DNA of 64,000 bases from Ophioderma brevispina (GCA_023653785.1 JAMKCH010044282.1:62001-126000); one strand, 5' to 3'. Shown: positions 10,399 through 22,946, counted from the stretch's first letter. Numbers and translations: made by a program. Notes: generated from the letters alone by a model not told the origin.

Positions 10399-12207
10399 TT
10401 GTTTACTCCCCTTGCTACTCTTATGCAATTGCCTCTTCAAAACCTTTACATTCAGGAGTTACAACTCAGTAAATTAAAATGGTTCATGGTTTTTGGGCAT
10501 ATAGTACCAGGAATGTCAACACTATTTACTTTCATTCATACTTCCAATAATGCAGACCTTTGAGATAGTTCATATGCAAGATCTATGTAAGATAACAAAA
10601 ATCATGAAATAAAAACCTAAAAAAAAAATAATAGAAATTGTTTTGCATTTTTTCAGCTTTTGCACACTCAATATTCATAGAATATAACAGGGGCTGCTCA
10701 GGATTTTACCTTTTAGAGTGACCTTTTTCGATAGCACACACTCTCACCCATCCACACATTCCGCATATGACGGCTGAGTGCTATGTCCTTCCAGCATAGC
10801 TATAGTGGTCCACAAAACCCAACAGACACTTTAATTTAATGCACACCTTTGTCATTTATCTTCAGGGATAGACCTGATAAATGTGATAGAATAAAACAAT
10901 TTTGGAAATGTATTTTTTTTGCTTATATCAAAGATACGTCTTACATACCATATTAATTAACTTTTACTGATATGAGGGGAGAACAAAAACACCAAATAGT
11001 GAAAAATGAAAGTATTTGAGGAAAGTCATAGCGTCTCCTGCAAATAGACATATATGGAGGAGAGGGGCCTATTTAAAATTTGGTGAAGTCCCTTTATTGT
11101 TGGCCACCTCTATAACAGGTTTACTCTTGGGTCTGACTATTCAGAAAAAACATGTTTCATTTTTTGCTGTTGCCCTTCAGTGACCATCTTGACACAGAGG
11201 TCAAAGTTCAAATGTCCATACAATCGTCCAAGTAATCGACCTTGACCAAAATTTGGCAATTTCACAAGGCAACTTGTATTCTTGAATATTTATTTCGTTT
11301 ATTACCTTTGTTTTCCTTGTTGTAAGCAAATAACCTCATAGAGACACAACCCTCCCCGCCTTACCAATCATCCTTATTTTGTAACATGATTACCAAGGGG
11401 GTGGGTTCCCCCCCCTCTATAATTCGTTATAAAGCCACCTGATGCTGATGATTTTGATACCATGGATAGCTAGGTCCCTCCTCTCTCCATTAGATACCAA
11501 TTAAAAAAAAGTTTTACCAACATGCCTATATGGGCGTCACAATTACTCATCAAGTCCGCGAGTCGGCAAATGGCATTTTCCATAGAAAATAGTCAAAAAT
11601 GCCAATTTTTGGGCGTCTAAAAAAGGTAGGAAGATTGGATTTTGCATCCGGTTTTCGGCTCTAAAAAATGAGGCAAATACCTAGTTTTACATAGACGAGT
11701 TTTAGAGCCATATAAGCATAATATTTTTCCAAAATCCACAAAAATATCCTTGGATGGCAACCACACCCCCTTCCCATCGACTTTGACGGCAATACCCTAA
11801 CCCCGGTGAAGGTGCTACCTTTCACATTTTTTTGCGCTAAATGACCAAAAGTATAGAGAATGATTACCTAGAAGCTTTTTAACGCAAGCTTTTGGCATTT
11901 TTAGCGCACCGGAGCAAAGTTCACTAGGGGGTGGTAACCACCCACCCCCCCCCCTTTGATATGACAAGGGTTTAATATGCATAAAATAGCCTTTATTCAT
12001 ACCCCAGTCCTGTCCAAAGCAAGAGTTATACCTCAAGTTTCTGCACAATGCAGTCATCTGTAAGCACTCTGATTGAATGTAGAATAAAACCCTACACAAC
12101 CCCCACTATTTCTTGCTATTCAATACACCCTAGTTAAGTAAAGTAAAACCAGTTGTTTTTGTAAAAATGCGCAAGAGAAAATGATCGATGTAGTCTATAC
12201 AAATTTC
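10399..12207. other. no gene recognised
   Basis: Contains scattered AGGTCA half-sites (near 11200) and C/G homopolymer patches (near 11400 and 11945). The ORF at 11815-12099 shows no recognisable motif. Confidence 0.5.
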
Positions 12208-12341
12208 CATGGAACACATCGTCGTTATTACCCGTGAAATAACCACGATTCGCACTTCAGAGACAAAAAAAGCATGTATAATAGGTATTTAGTCTCAGTC
12301 ACATGTTTGTCTTTGATGTTTTAATGATTCTTTCCATCAAG
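12208..12341. repeat. direct repeat, left copy
   Basis: About 134 bp containing AACCACGATTCGCAC, a GAGACAAAA block and TAGTCTCAGTCAC. It is matched in the same orientation at 13384-13517. The two copies bracket about 1.04 kb of non-coding sequence. Confidence 0.65.
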
Positions 12342-13383
12342 ACCATGGATAGTCTCGTCTAAAACAAAAATAAGTTAGAGTCACCCATATACCCCCCGGG
12401 GGTCTTCAGGTTTGGTTGGGTAGGGAATGCCTCCGAGGGTCTGGGAGTAGGACCCATACGCTATACCATTTTGCCAAAAAAGGACCCACCAGTTACCAGA
12501 TGAAAAATTTTGGACAAATTTAAAAAAGCCCAAAATAACAAAATTAAAAAAAGCAAAATTTGGACATTTGACTTCAGATTTAGGAAATTTAACTAATTTT
12601 CCAAAATTATTATGGAACAAAAATTTGGATTCCGATTGAAAAAATGATTAATAATTTTAAAAATGAGACTGATGTCCGTGGCAAGTCCCCGTATGGTCAT
12701 TTGTGTTGAGAATCCCCCCAGCCTATATACCCAACCCCGTGCATCATAGCTCCAATAAACGCACATTTGTAGGTAAACAAAAAGTGTGTTACAGTTGTAA
12801 AAATGTGCAAGAAAACTTGTGATTACTCTTCATTGGTATGATGTTTTATCCTTTTCCTTGGATTGGTGGGGCAAAAGAACCATTTTTTTGTTGATTTGTC
12901 CATTTAAAGTGTAGAGAAATTTGACAAGAAAGTCCACGTTTTAGTGAGGGAGATTCAAAAACAACCCGGAACATTCAAGGGTTAGTCTGATTTACCAAAA
13001 AGGCCAATTTTTATAGTCCCACACCTTTCGATCAAAAAGTACCGATAAACAAGTACAAAAATTTGTCGTTCTAAAAAAACACCCTAAAACAAGTATGGTA
13101 AGTGTAAAATCCTACCCTTAATAAGTATTGGCAATATTTGACCCTAAGCAGTAGAAATTGTTTCTTTGCAGGGCTATAATGAAAAGCTCATTTACAACAA
13201 AACGAGCCGAATACGTACAAACTAAAAAAACAAATCGTACCCTAAGTAAATCAATTTAACGGTTCACGTGTGAAAAGTACACCTTTTCCAGATTCCAGTG
13301 TTTTGCTTACCCTTTTCACCTATAAAGGTATGTATCGTGCACAAGTCTGAAAAAACCCCTTTTACGGTTTCTTTGGTCGAATA
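12342..13383. other. no gene recognised; repeat-like sequence between direct repeats
   Basis: Includes a CCCCCCGGGGG palindrome near 12390 followed by GGTTGGGTAGGG-type sequence that looks like an interspersed repeat, then AT-rich sequence. No conserved retrotransposon motif is visible between the repeats. Confidence 0.5.
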
Positions 13384-13517
13384 CATGGAATGGATAGTTG
13401 TTATAACCGTGAACAACCACGATTCGCACTATTAAAGAGACAAAAGTTAGTATACTATATAGTTATCTCTTCAGTCTCAGTCACCTGTGGGTGTTTTAAC
13501 TTATTCTTACCATCCAG
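13384..13517. repeat. direct repeat, right copy
   Basis: Matches 12208-12341 in the same orientation (ACCGTGAACAACCACGATTCGCAC, then GAGACAAAAG and CAGTCTCAGTCAC). Divergence is considerable, with several indels. This could be a short dispersed repeat present twice or the ends of a decayed element. Confidence 0.65.
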
Positions 13518-14755
13518 AGCCCGGGGCATCCCTAGTCATTGATAAGGGGATGGTACAGACGACCATAACATTTCCTTTTGCACATTCTACATAAAACTTG
13601 GTTTACTTTGCCATGGGCATTAAGAGCAAGGTATAATGGGGGGGTGTTTAGGTTCACTATTTGCAATACATGAGGCTTACTCTTGCTTGGTCAGGATGGG
13701 GTCTGAATAATGGCAAATTTATGCATAATTATTGTCTCTAATTAGCCTATTTGCATATATAACAAGAAAACCAAAAGCTCAAGTAACAAAATAAATATAT
13801 ATACAATATTCCATGTGAAATTTGCCACATTTTGCAGTACCACGTTCGATATACTTGACGATGTATTTGTTATGAACCGCTTTGACCTTGACTCGATCTA
13901 AGGTCACTAAAGGTCAACGGAAAAAATGGCAAAACATCGTTCTTCTGAATAGTCGACCCAGTAGTATACATTTATATGGTTGGCAACCATTAACATGAAC
14001 TTCAGAAAATCACTCTCTGGAGAACATAGGCCCTCCACTAATAGGGCCCCCTACCATCATGACATCCTTCAAAATATTACACTAAAAGGTGATGTGGTAC
14101 ACCCAGTACAGAAAAAACAAAGATCAATATGTTTGGGGGGAGGGGTGGTATGTACAGGGACGGGTGTGGTGCACAATATTATGCTGAAAATCGGTGATAT
14201 TCAACATGGAACAGAAAGCGTTTTGATCTCAAGTCCGGAATTCTGAAACGCACACCCGTATGAACGTACAGAATCAGATTAAAACGTTAAGCCTGGGCTT
14301 TATTAACGGATTTTACAAGCAATTACTTGCAGGTTATGGTAGCACATCTTATGCCAGTAACAAAAATGCCAAATAATGAATTTTGATGATTGTTCGATGT
14401 TTGGCTCAGCAAATTGGGCTTATCCCTTTAACCTACCGGTGTTTGCTTTCTTGTTAAAAGGGAAAAAGAAAGGTAAGTTGATAATTGCCCAATATATTGA
14501 GGAAAAGATATATCATTGATTCCTGAGAAAAACTAGTATATTGTTACCACATTGAGGATACTTCTTCTAATGGAACATTTTTGGGAGACACTGTATATAA
14601 CAAGAAATGCTGTCCAAAACTTAAATCAGGTTACTGAAATTGATATTACAGATAAATATACCTTAAGAGTAAGCAAACAAACTAGCCAATGCCAGAGCTA
14701 GCTTGCCAATACATTTACGTTTAGCCATTCCAGAGTTTCACACAGAAACAGAGAG
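13518..14755. other. no gene recognised
   Basis: Contains AGGTCA half-sites near 13880-13920. The plus-strand ORF at 13980-14246 has no recognised motif and its reading crosses homopolymer-rich sequence. No RNA gene was recognised. Confidence 0.45.
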
Positions 14756-14995
14756 GTCTTTCAGAATTACATGCGACCACTCTCGTGGGTACAAACCTTC
14801 CTGAATCAGTGTGGTTTTCAGAATTAATTACATGCAAACCTTATAGTGGGTACAAAAACGTCCTGAATCAGGAGGTTTTCAGAATACACACAAGCTAATG
14901 GGAGCCAAAACCTCCTGAATCAGGGAGGTGGTCAAATTTGTCTGTAGACATACACTAAAAATTCAGGGTTATGAAAAATCTCCCCAAGATCAGGG
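14756..14995. repeat. imperfect minisatellite with a palindromic core
   Basis: Three to four tandem units of about 58-68 bp share TTTTCAGAAT, ACATGC, TGGGTACAAA and CCTCCTGAATCAGGAGG. The last is a 17-base palindrome. The units degrade toward the right. Confidence 0.7.
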
Positions 14996-16142
14996 AGTTG
15001 GTAGCTCTGCAATGCATTGACAGCGATATGCAGCATTGATTGTATATTGATAACTCAAGTTTAGTTGACAGAACAGTTTTGAAATGATAATCACTAAATT
15101 ATGCCCAAGGAGAGTAGCCTTTTTATGACATCCACTTTGTCAATGGATTGGGAAAGTGACTGTCAATAATTGATAAATCGCTAGGCATGTCCCCAAGGAC
15201 TCACGCAAGAGTTGACTTCAATTCAACGTAATTGCTCCAACGTTCCAGCGATATTCACGCTGGTAGTGTTTGATAAACGCTACAAGCGTTTTATTAATTA
15301 CTATTGAAAAAAAATGACATTTTGGGTAAAAATGAGTTTTTTGCTTTTTTGGGCAAATACAGGCGAAAATACGAAATATGGTACCAGACGAAGTAAACAA
15401 TATTTTTATGGTCAGAAATTTTAAAATACGAAAGAATGTTTTGAACATTTCTACAAAATGACAAATATGCTAGATACAACTTTGGTAATGCACATGATGA
15501 AATGACCTGCTATATGTAAAAAGCTTTAAGGGACAAGGTCATTATATGCCATGGAAGGTGGGGAGATGAGGATTTGAGGGGGAATTTGAACATTTTTGGT
15601 AAGCAAGAGGGGAAATATGGAAAATTTCATCAAGGATAGAAGAGGGAACGCAGAACTTTGAAAATGGAGAAATTTCAAAAAAATGAGGGGAATGCAAAAT
15701 TGTACAGAACCAAGGAGAGGACCGTGATTAAAAAAATGACAATCCTCCATTTCCCTCTGCGCAAAACAATGAACCACCCCTAATGAATGCAGCACTTCTT
15801 CAATCTCTTTAGGTCTAAATGATGCAATATTGTTTGTTTGTGGCACCCCTTGTTGGTGTGAGAGAGAGATGGGCCAAAAGCCCCTATACTTTGCAAGGGG
15901 AAATTTTGTTTTTTTGCTCTAACTTTTGTTTAAAATTAAAATATACCAAATTCCTTATAAAGCATGCTAGGCATTATGCTACCAGTTGCATATTGTGACT
16001 GATTTAGATCAGAAAGTTCTGCAAGGTAATTTATGACAAGATTTACGTGGTCGTCTATAGAAACTGGCATCCTAAATGTCAACAGGTGACAGAGGTAAAC
16101 TGTGACGTTTAGGTCACATCATTATGTCTGTCTCAAACCTCG
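14996..16142. other. no gene recognised
   Basis: AT-rich. Overlapping short minus-strand ORFs at 15218-15479 and 15526-15846 show no family motif. Confidence 0.45.
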
Positions 16143-16394
16143 CCTCTACACATGGATAGCGGGTCTGAGTCGCCGACTGAAACATCAGGGAAGTTGGTTT
16201 TTTACCTATACAATATGGCGGGAACAACAAGGCATACACCTTTGTCAAAATAGAAATCTGTGTGGAATATGTTTACACCAGCAGGTGTATGCATGTTTCC
16301 GCACCATATTGTATAGGTAAAAAACCAACTTTCTGTTGTTTTACTCGGCAACCAATCGACTGTGCGGCAGCCCGCTTATCCATATGTGTAGAGG
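16143..16394. mobile_element. foldback element with ~100-bp arms
   Basis: The left arm begins CCTCTACACATGGATAGCGGG and the right arm ends CCCGCTTATCCATATGTGTAGAGG. The inner arms AGTTGGTTTTTTACCTATACAATATG and its complement are exact over more than 20 bp, with a further GCATACACCT/AGGTGTATGC pair near the centre. Total about 252 bp. No ORF reflects a real gene; the overlapping ORFs arise from the symmetry. Confidence 0.8.
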
Positions 16395-17506
16395 TCAGTG
16401 GTCTCAAATATAAGCATGAGTTGCCAATAATAAACCACATAATTGTATTTCTTAAATAACCAATCTTAGTAGAAACACTAGCGTAATCTATGACAAAACA
16501 AGGCCGTATTGCACCGTAATGTGTAAATGCCGTCATGGTACAATATTGACTGTCTCGTGTGCATTTGCTCCACTTGCCAGCCCTTTGTGACGATACTGCG
16601 CTTGATCACACAAAAACCAACTAGTAATCTTATATACAAAATAAACAAAAGCATATTAGTGTGTGCCTTTGAAGGCTTGAAAAGACAACTGTTAAATTAT
16701 GATCTTGATAGCTGAGTAGTCTTGTCATTTGATTGGAGAATTACAGGTCACATCATTGCATTCAATTGTACCCACATCAACATATGTGTATTGTACAAAA
16801 CAGTTTTTCCGAGAAAAATTGTGATTTAAAATCTACCACGACATTTCAAGCCTATACAGTAAAAGGAACATAAAAGAAACATCTAGCTTAGTGTTTTGAC
16901 GATACCTTTGAAAGTCCAATAAAACCAGAAATGGAAACTTAGAACTCCTATTGAGCTAATTAGGATACAAAGTTATAAACTGTATGTGAAATAAAAAATA
17001 CTGCAAAATGCAATGAATAATTCCATGTTACTTTTCAATACGTAAATAGATACGATGGTGAAAAATATTGTTTATGAAAGAACGATAGAATACGTCCAAA
17101 TAGATCGGTATGTGAAATTTTTTAGTTTGAGATCACAAAATAGAACGCTATATCAAAAGTGTGTAAATGAATGGTTCATCTTAAAGACGAAGTATTGAAA
17201 TACAGATATGCATGAGGAAAAGGACTAAAATATATGCTCTAAACTAATTAATTATTGCAACGTCCCCTTTGAAACTTTGGTAATTGATAGAACTTGATGA
17301 ACTTAGTAATTGGGCGAAATTTCTCAAACCCCAAAAATAGGAAACGTTGGACACTGTGTGTGCGGGTGACGAAATGTATATTGCATGCTTAATATGTCAC
17401 ATACCATGCATTTTGTTCCATATCGTGTGCATTTTCGTCCATGCAGGCCCCAAGCATCTTCTCAAGTGCACTTGCCTAAACTAAAATGACACTCAGTTGG
17501 GACAGG
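16395..17506. other. no gene recognised
   Basis: AT-rich intergenic or intronic sequence with no recognisable exon, transposon coding region or RNA gene. Confidence 0.5.
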
Positions 17507-17960
17507 TGGCAGTGGCGTAACAAGCGGGGGGGGGGGGGGGCAGGGTGGGCAACTGCCCAACCTGACGACCTTGGCCGGAGAAAAAATTTTGCACAAATCT
17601 GCTAAATCAGCCGTTTTTTAGCCCTCTGACCGCGAAAACATTGGCCTGGGTAGGCCCGTATGCCATTGGTTGCGATCTAGGATTTTCATATTGGGGGGGG
17701 GGGGGGCAGTGTCACACCTCAACTGACAGAAATGGGTGTTTTACTTTGTTTAAATTGTCATTTGAGGGCTAATTCTTGCATGATTTGTAAAATTTGCTTG
17801 GTGCATGCTGCCGACCATTGAACTTTAAACCTACTACTTTGCTGGAATTCCAGCCCTGCAAGGCATGACCGGCATTCTTCAAAGTGAACTTACAGCTAAT
17901 CTCAAACGACGAAATCAAATAGGGGGGGGGGTGGGGATGGCCCCCTAATGTCCCCTAGCT
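17507..17960. repeat. three long G tracts in an interspersed-repeat context
   Basis: G homopolymers of roughly 15, 14 and 10 bases occur near 17525, 17694 and 17923. Each sits in text resembling a common repeat (for example CAGTGGCGTAACAAGC before the first). Long G runs are prone to length errors and can form G-quadruplexes. Confidence 0.6.
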
Positions 17961-18329
17961 GCACCACTGAATGCCCTTATACTTTGAAACCTTGCCACAT
18001 CTACTAATGCAATATTATGTGGGTGCTTTTGGCTAGTCAAGTCTCGAACTATGCAGCTTTTTGTACAGGTACATAGACAGCCTTTGGATGAGTGAAAAAT
18101 CACAAAGAGAACAATATCTTATTGTTCAGTTTTCTGCCCTGGCAAAAATTATTTGGCTGCAGTTCTACTAACTGGAATTCCCATGAGGTTATGTTCTGTG
18201 GACCAGGTTGAGCCTAGTGGAGATAGGCCTGTATCGGAGAATTTATAAGTCATCATTTAGGTCTTAGCCGCAGGGATCTGGCAAGCCTAAGCCGCCGGCC
18301 ATTATGTTAGCTGAAGGGCCATAGAATGC

Positions 18330-18475
18330 GGAACATGTTTGAAAGTTCCATACTTGAGGGCCAAATACACTGGAATTTCTAGGTTCCCGTTATATTTTAG
18401 AGCAAGTCGATGGCCAAAAATCCATGGTTGGTGGGCGCGGATTTGGCCCGCGGGCCGTCAATTGAGAACCCGTGG
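18330..18475. mobile_element. possible hAT-type DNA transposon end
   Basis: The segment ending GGCCCGCGGGCCGTCAATTG then AGAACCCGTGG resembles the terminal sequence of many hAT (Charlie/Tip100-like) non-autonomous elements, where CAATTGAGAACC leads into the TIR. No matching left end was found nearby, so only one end is present. The assignment is from memory of family consensus and is tentative. Confidence 0.35.
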
Positions 18476-18741
18476 ACCAAGACATGCTTCGGTTGTATGG
18501 TTAAGACTATGAGAAGGAGCATAATGAAATATAATTTTAAACAAATAATGTTTTTCTTAATGCAATGGCAAGATTGTTGAATAGATGAATGTTCATTGAA
18601 TTCAGCTATACCAATGAATGGAAAATATTAATTACCACTATACTCATGAATATTCAGATTTGCATAGTAGAGTATGTCACAGATCATGTGCAACATTGAT
18701 AATATTAATTAAAATTAAATTCGGGCAATCTCCAACTTTAC

Positions 18742-18858
18742 CTCCAGCAAGATCGGATGTCCTCCAGAATGAGGCTTCGCACCAAACATAGACGTGATTT
18801 CATCACTGTATATGATTGGGTCTCTCTGATGGATGGCGAGAGAAGCAAGTATCGCTGT
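18742..18858 (-). CDS. flavin-containing monooxygenase, most 3' exon found
   Basis: The minus-strand exon is bounded by CCATCAG acceptor sequence and a GGAG/GTAAAG donor, 117 bp (39 codons, phase 0 at both ends if the frame holds). It encodes IIYSDEITSMFGAKPH, matching the C-terminal region of animal FMOs where a YMDEIA...GxKP motif precedes the last strands. The first third reads less well in this frame; a RYLL-like match there lies in another frame, so one small indel is likely. The remaining C-terminus (the GPCTPYQYRL-type segment of other FMOs) was not found further left. Confidence 0.55.
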
Positions 18859-19984
18859 CTGATGGTTTTCCGTGTAAAGGAAGATTAAATATGTTAGTAG
18901 CAGGCCTTGTGCTTTAATAATTCTAAACAATTGCCCACAAGGCTAGCCTGTCATAGCTCTGTGGTTTCCACTGATATTTACAACTCTCCTGCAGCCTTAT
19001 CTACTGCACGACACATTAACGACTAGATGTGAGAGTCAGGCTAGTGCTAAATTAAGCCCTGGTTAGTATGTTTATTAAATAGAAACTAAGTTTGTCTTTA
19101 ATTCAGGCACCCCTGGATTCAACGCACTGTATTTTGACCAAAAACTGAACAAAGGACCAGGCAACTACAAACAACCTAGTATCAATGGTGCTTAATTTAG
19201 TGTGCAAGGGGTAGGTTGCATTATATGCTAATTAACCATCGTAGTGTACTCTGTTAAATGATATACACATAGTCTTGTTCAAGACACTCAGCTAGGTCCC
19301 CTTACAAGGTACATCCCCAAGGATATAATAGGGTGTTGACCCCCCCACATGGCCTTAGCTTATATGCCAATATACCTATCTACACATGAGATATAAAAAA
19401 GAATGTGCCTTAGCCCGGCGCCCATGCACCCCCCCACACACACACCAGCATCCACAGGGCTTGGGACCGATGCCCATGCAAAACTGTAAATTGAAAATGG
19501 TCTCAGAAATCTATTCATACCTTCGATGTGCAACGAATCACTCACGCTTATGAATTACTGTACCAATAACAAGAAATACCACACGCGAATCTCTCCCATA
19601 ATAGACATTGCCGACTCCAGAACGCTCACTGCGTGGCAGAGCCTCGCCGTCTTGTTCTTTTGTATTTGAATCAATCTTGATCCAGTAATATTACGTCATG
19701 CATGTGTCTTTGATTGGTTCATTATAGGTCGATGATTCATCGTCGCCCATATATGGGGAAAAAACAACCCCCCGCAAAGATTTGGCACATTCAACTGAAA
19801 AATTTAAATACCAGCCAAGATGATACACCAAACATAAATTCGTGCTGCACGTGCAGAGTCACTCGTCTTAGTCCATGTGTTAGCGGATAACAATGAAGAC
19901 CACAACAGCAGTGCGCACCACTGCACTGGCACTGTGGGTGTGGATTTTCAGCCGAGTTTGTATTACGATATAATAATATACTCT
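18859..19984. other. FMO intron sequence; nothing else recognised
   Basis: Contains a (CA)n-like patch near 19435-19450 and C runs. Short ORFs here have no recognisable motif. Confidence 0.45.
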
Positions 19985-20175
19985 GTCTCACGATCAAGTG
20001 AAGGTGACGTCATTATGCGTCTTGCATTCTCACTGCTCTCGTTCGTGCCGCCTTTATTCGGTGCGCATAATGCTATGATTCCAAGCAAAGCGCTGCGCGA
20101 GATTCATAGTGCGCAACATAACAGTCGCAAGTTGACGTCACCTTCAACTTATTAAGATTGAGACAAACTATAGTG
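19985..20175. mobile_element. second copy of the GGTGACGTCA-ended TIR element
   Basis: The ends AAGGTGACGTCA and TGACGTCACCTT are perfect 12-bp complements at 20001-20012 and 20133-20144. The interior aligns with 8360-8498 (GTGCCGCCTTTA, GATTCATAGTGCGCAACATAA). Similarity to the 8-kb copy extends a few tens of bases outside the inverted ends on both sides, so the mobile unit may be larger than the inner TIRs. Confidence 0.7.
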
Positions 20176-21863
20176 TAATGGTTATATGCTATGAAGGTCA
20201 ACAGTTCGCTGGTGAAATAAAATCAAGCGAATCGTCTGGACAAGACGAGATATAACACAGCACCACTATCCTCAATGCTGCTGAGGAGGACCCTGTATCC
20301 GACCTGTCTCTTTCTAGTTTTTCCAGCGGACATACCGGTAAATTGATGGTTCATTACACAGTTCGCAAAACCATCTAGACGAGTCTCAGACATGCTAAGA
20401 ATACCTCCTGAAGCTGGCTGCAGAAAACCAAGAGGGCTTAGAGTGTGGGCTCAATGGCAGGACCTGAAGACCATTCTGTAGAGTAGGTGTGCTGTGGCAG
20501 GAGACGGAAAAGGAAGGAAAATGAGGAAAAAAGGAAAACATCTTAACTAAAGGTGATTGCACACCCGTAACGTTTTGAAGTCAAATATGATGGGTTAGGG
20601 GTTAGTTTTGTCTCCAAACACGGGGGTGTAACTTGTCTGTAAAGGGTGGGGGAGGTTGCCCCCCTCAGAGAGCTTTGACGGGAAGGAAAAAGCTTGAAAA
20701 TCAGGCAAACGGCCCTTTTGCCTGCTCACCGGGAAATATCACCTCCACGGGGAAAATCTGCCTGCAAAAGCGGAGAAAGTTGCATTCACCCTCTGAGAAG
20801 TGACCCGTTACGCCCCTGTCTCCAAATAGTAAAAGCCAGCAGCATATAAAGTTATAACCATGTTACAGATGGCAGTCACTAAAGTCACGTCACTTGATAT
20901 ATTTTCGAAAGACACTGTGGCAGATCCAGAATCAAAAAGCTGGGGAGCAAGGAAGAGTTATATACTGGGAGTTATCGGAAACAGACTTAGTCATGCAAGG
21001 AACTCTATTGAAGAGGATATGGTGTATCACGTGGAAAAAGTATACGAATTGCAGCACAATACATGTAAAGAGTTATGTGAACCGTTCAACGTTGTGGTTG
21101 ATAACACCACAGTTTTTAACTATGCTTTGCATCCCTTGCTTTCCCGATTCTGGATCCACTGAGAGACCACCACCTACTGGCACAAACTCAATCCTGCCTC
21201 AAGAAAAACATCAGCAACACCACATTGGAGTGCTCATGTTCAATGGGACATGAATTTAATAAACAAACATGAGGGTGTCGAACATTCCTGAAGTGTATCT
21301 AAATTGAGCATAGTTGTCTGACAATGAGACGCTTCTCAACCGTCTACTATGCCCAGTGAAGGCAACCAATTATTGAAAAAAATTCTGCTATGCTTGGCCT
21401 AATATGTCAGGGCCATTGAAATCTTCAAAAGGGACATTTTTTAAAATCTTTTATGCCTGGACATTTATTATAGGACATTTAATAAGACATTTAATAAGTA
21501 AATTTCTTTGAATAATTTTACTTATCAAAGTTATCACAGCTTCATTTTGACAATGTTCTGGGGACTTTCAGGCCAGCAACATTCGGCCCAAAGGTTTGTA
21601 GCGTGCTTGTAATTTGTTAATTTGTATGATAACGGACCTGGTATTTTTTGGTATTTTTTGGCGAAAATTTGGTTCGAGTTGCGAATCGAAAACAATTTCA
21701 AAGGGCATTTATGGGGGGTGGGGGGCATTTATTACAGAAAATACAGGTTTCTTATGTATGCTTTAAACTCTGGAACAAAATAAGTCTAAATAATGAAATG
21801 TTTGTTTTGAGACCTCTACACCCCCCCCCAATGAGGCTTGACCTTTATGCTATTAGAAGATCA
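20176..21863. other. FMO intron sequence; no exon recognised
   Basis: A plus-strand ORF at 20860-21162 is open for 100 codons but has no recognised domain. The FMO segment expected between the 21.9-kb and 18.8-kb exons was not found here, though a short or indel-damaged exon could have been missed. Confidence 0.4.
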
Positions 21864-21890
21864 TCAATGACATTTTTTTAATGTCATTGA
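21864..21890. repeat. perfect hairpin at the end of the FMO 21.9-kb exon
   Basis: TCAATGACAT and ATGTCATTGA pair perfectly around a 7-base A/T loop. In the exon reading this palindrome follows directly after the IPFLS-like codons, where other FMOs continue normally, so it may mark an exon edge or a small insertion. Confidence 0.6.
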
Positions 21891-21960
21891 CAGGAATGGG
21901 GTATGGCTATATGGTAGCCGGTGCAAAATACGACATGGTCCACTTTCAACCATCTCACCA
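21885..21960 (-). CDS. flavin-containing monooxygenase exon with the CTGY motif
   Basis: After a TTTACCAG acceptor the minus strand encodes VDHVVFCTGYHIAIP, the conserved FMO (F/C)(A/C)TGY region near the second nucleotide-binding half. Two small indels are needed to keep the family reading. One is just before (MVES then DHVVF, an extra G in a GG pair). One is just after, where CCCC stands where CC would restore IPFLS. Both fall in homopolymers. The 3' edge is uncertain because a hairpin replaces the expected continuation and no clear donor is seen. Either decay or base-call error could explain this. Confidence 0.6.
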
Positions 21961-22793
21961 CTGGTAAACTGAAGCCGGTTCTTTCTTCCATTTTGGCTTT
22001 ATTAGAAATGGAATCGAATAATGTGGTAAAAATACAACCACAATAATATCCATGATAGAGATTTCCTGCAACTAACACTATTAGTCAGGGACAGAATAAG
22101 GCCACAAATTGCGCATATGTGAAGGTTGTCAATAGCCGCAGAGGGGTCCTGATGATGTGTAGGATGGCGCAGGGTGTTCAAACAAAAATATGAGTAAAAT
22201 GGTAAAAATATGTCCATTTATAAGTAGTTTTTGGATCAAGGACATAATAATCACATAATCTTTCTGTTTCCAATTAAGCTTTTGACTGCTCACAGATTAT
22301 TTAACAAGACCACATTTAATCTGCATCGTCACATACGTCAGATGCAACAATTGGTCGCTCCTATTCCGCCCTGAATTTGTTCATTTTGTTTAATATGTAA
22401 ATGTCTAATAATACCAACATTGGTATTGCATCTTTCCTAAAGTTTCAAAGAACGTGCCTAGGATTATTACGCTGCCATAATAAAAATCGCCTCAATCATG
22501 CGCTTCATCTAGGTAGGCAGCTAGCCAAGGCGAACATCCCTATCCACACTTAGATTGCTAATATTCCCCAAACAGCTCCCTAGATGTGCTTGGGTCAACC
22601 AAGCAATTGAGATAGTATCTTGCCCAGGGACACAAACGTTGACTGCACGAGGTCAAACTGTACCGATACAATGGTTTTATGATTCATGAGTCCTGGCTGT
22701 ATCTATGCCACCATACTGAGTCTCAGAGCTCTCTTAGTAGATTAGGTAAAAAGAATCCAGAGAATATGAAATACCTAATTATAGTACATTTCT
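21961..22793. other. FMO intron sequence; expected upstream exon not found
   Basis: The segment PKH...HPT expected between the 24.6-kb and 21.9-kb exons was searched by eye on the minus strand and not recognised. The minus ORF at 22002-22217 was considered and not accepted. Confidence 0.4.
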
Positions 22794-22946
22794 CTACCTC
22801 CGTGCAGTGATGTCATAACTTTGACGCGCTTTTTCGATGCGGCAGAAGCTGTCTTTGTGCGCGAATGTAAAACGCAGCGCTTTAGCCAGCTCGCCGCGGT
22901 TACTGGTGCGACCAGAAACTAGCGCTGACGTCACGCACGGAGGTAG
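22794..22946. mobile_element. GC-rich TIR element (MITE)
   Basis: The left end CTACCTCCGTGCAGTGATGTCA and right end TGACGTCACGCACGGAGGTAG are complementary apart from a 1-2-base offset. The element is about 153 bp and GC-rich against an AT-rich background. The minus ORF over it is a by-product. Confidence 0.75.

Noticed and set aside
12208..13517. Solo LTRs or an LTR element bounded by the 134-bp direct repeats
   Set aside because: No TG...CA ends, primer-binding site, polypurine tract or gag/pol remnant was seen between them.
14756..14995. Possible CRISPR array from palindromic repeats
   Set aside because: Spacers are repeat sequence, unit length varies, and the DNA is eukaryotic.
20860..21162. 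100-codon plus ORF
   Set aside because: Balanced composition but no recognisable domain or splice context; it lies in an FMO intron.
21864..21890. Hairpin plus T run as a bacterial terminator
   Set aside because: The surrounding spliced gene and transposons show a eukaryotic genome; the terminator model does not apply.
22002..22217. Minus ORF with HPTHHQDPS, considered as the missing FMO exon
   Set aside because: Only a two- or three-residue resemblance to FMO and no matching splice phase.
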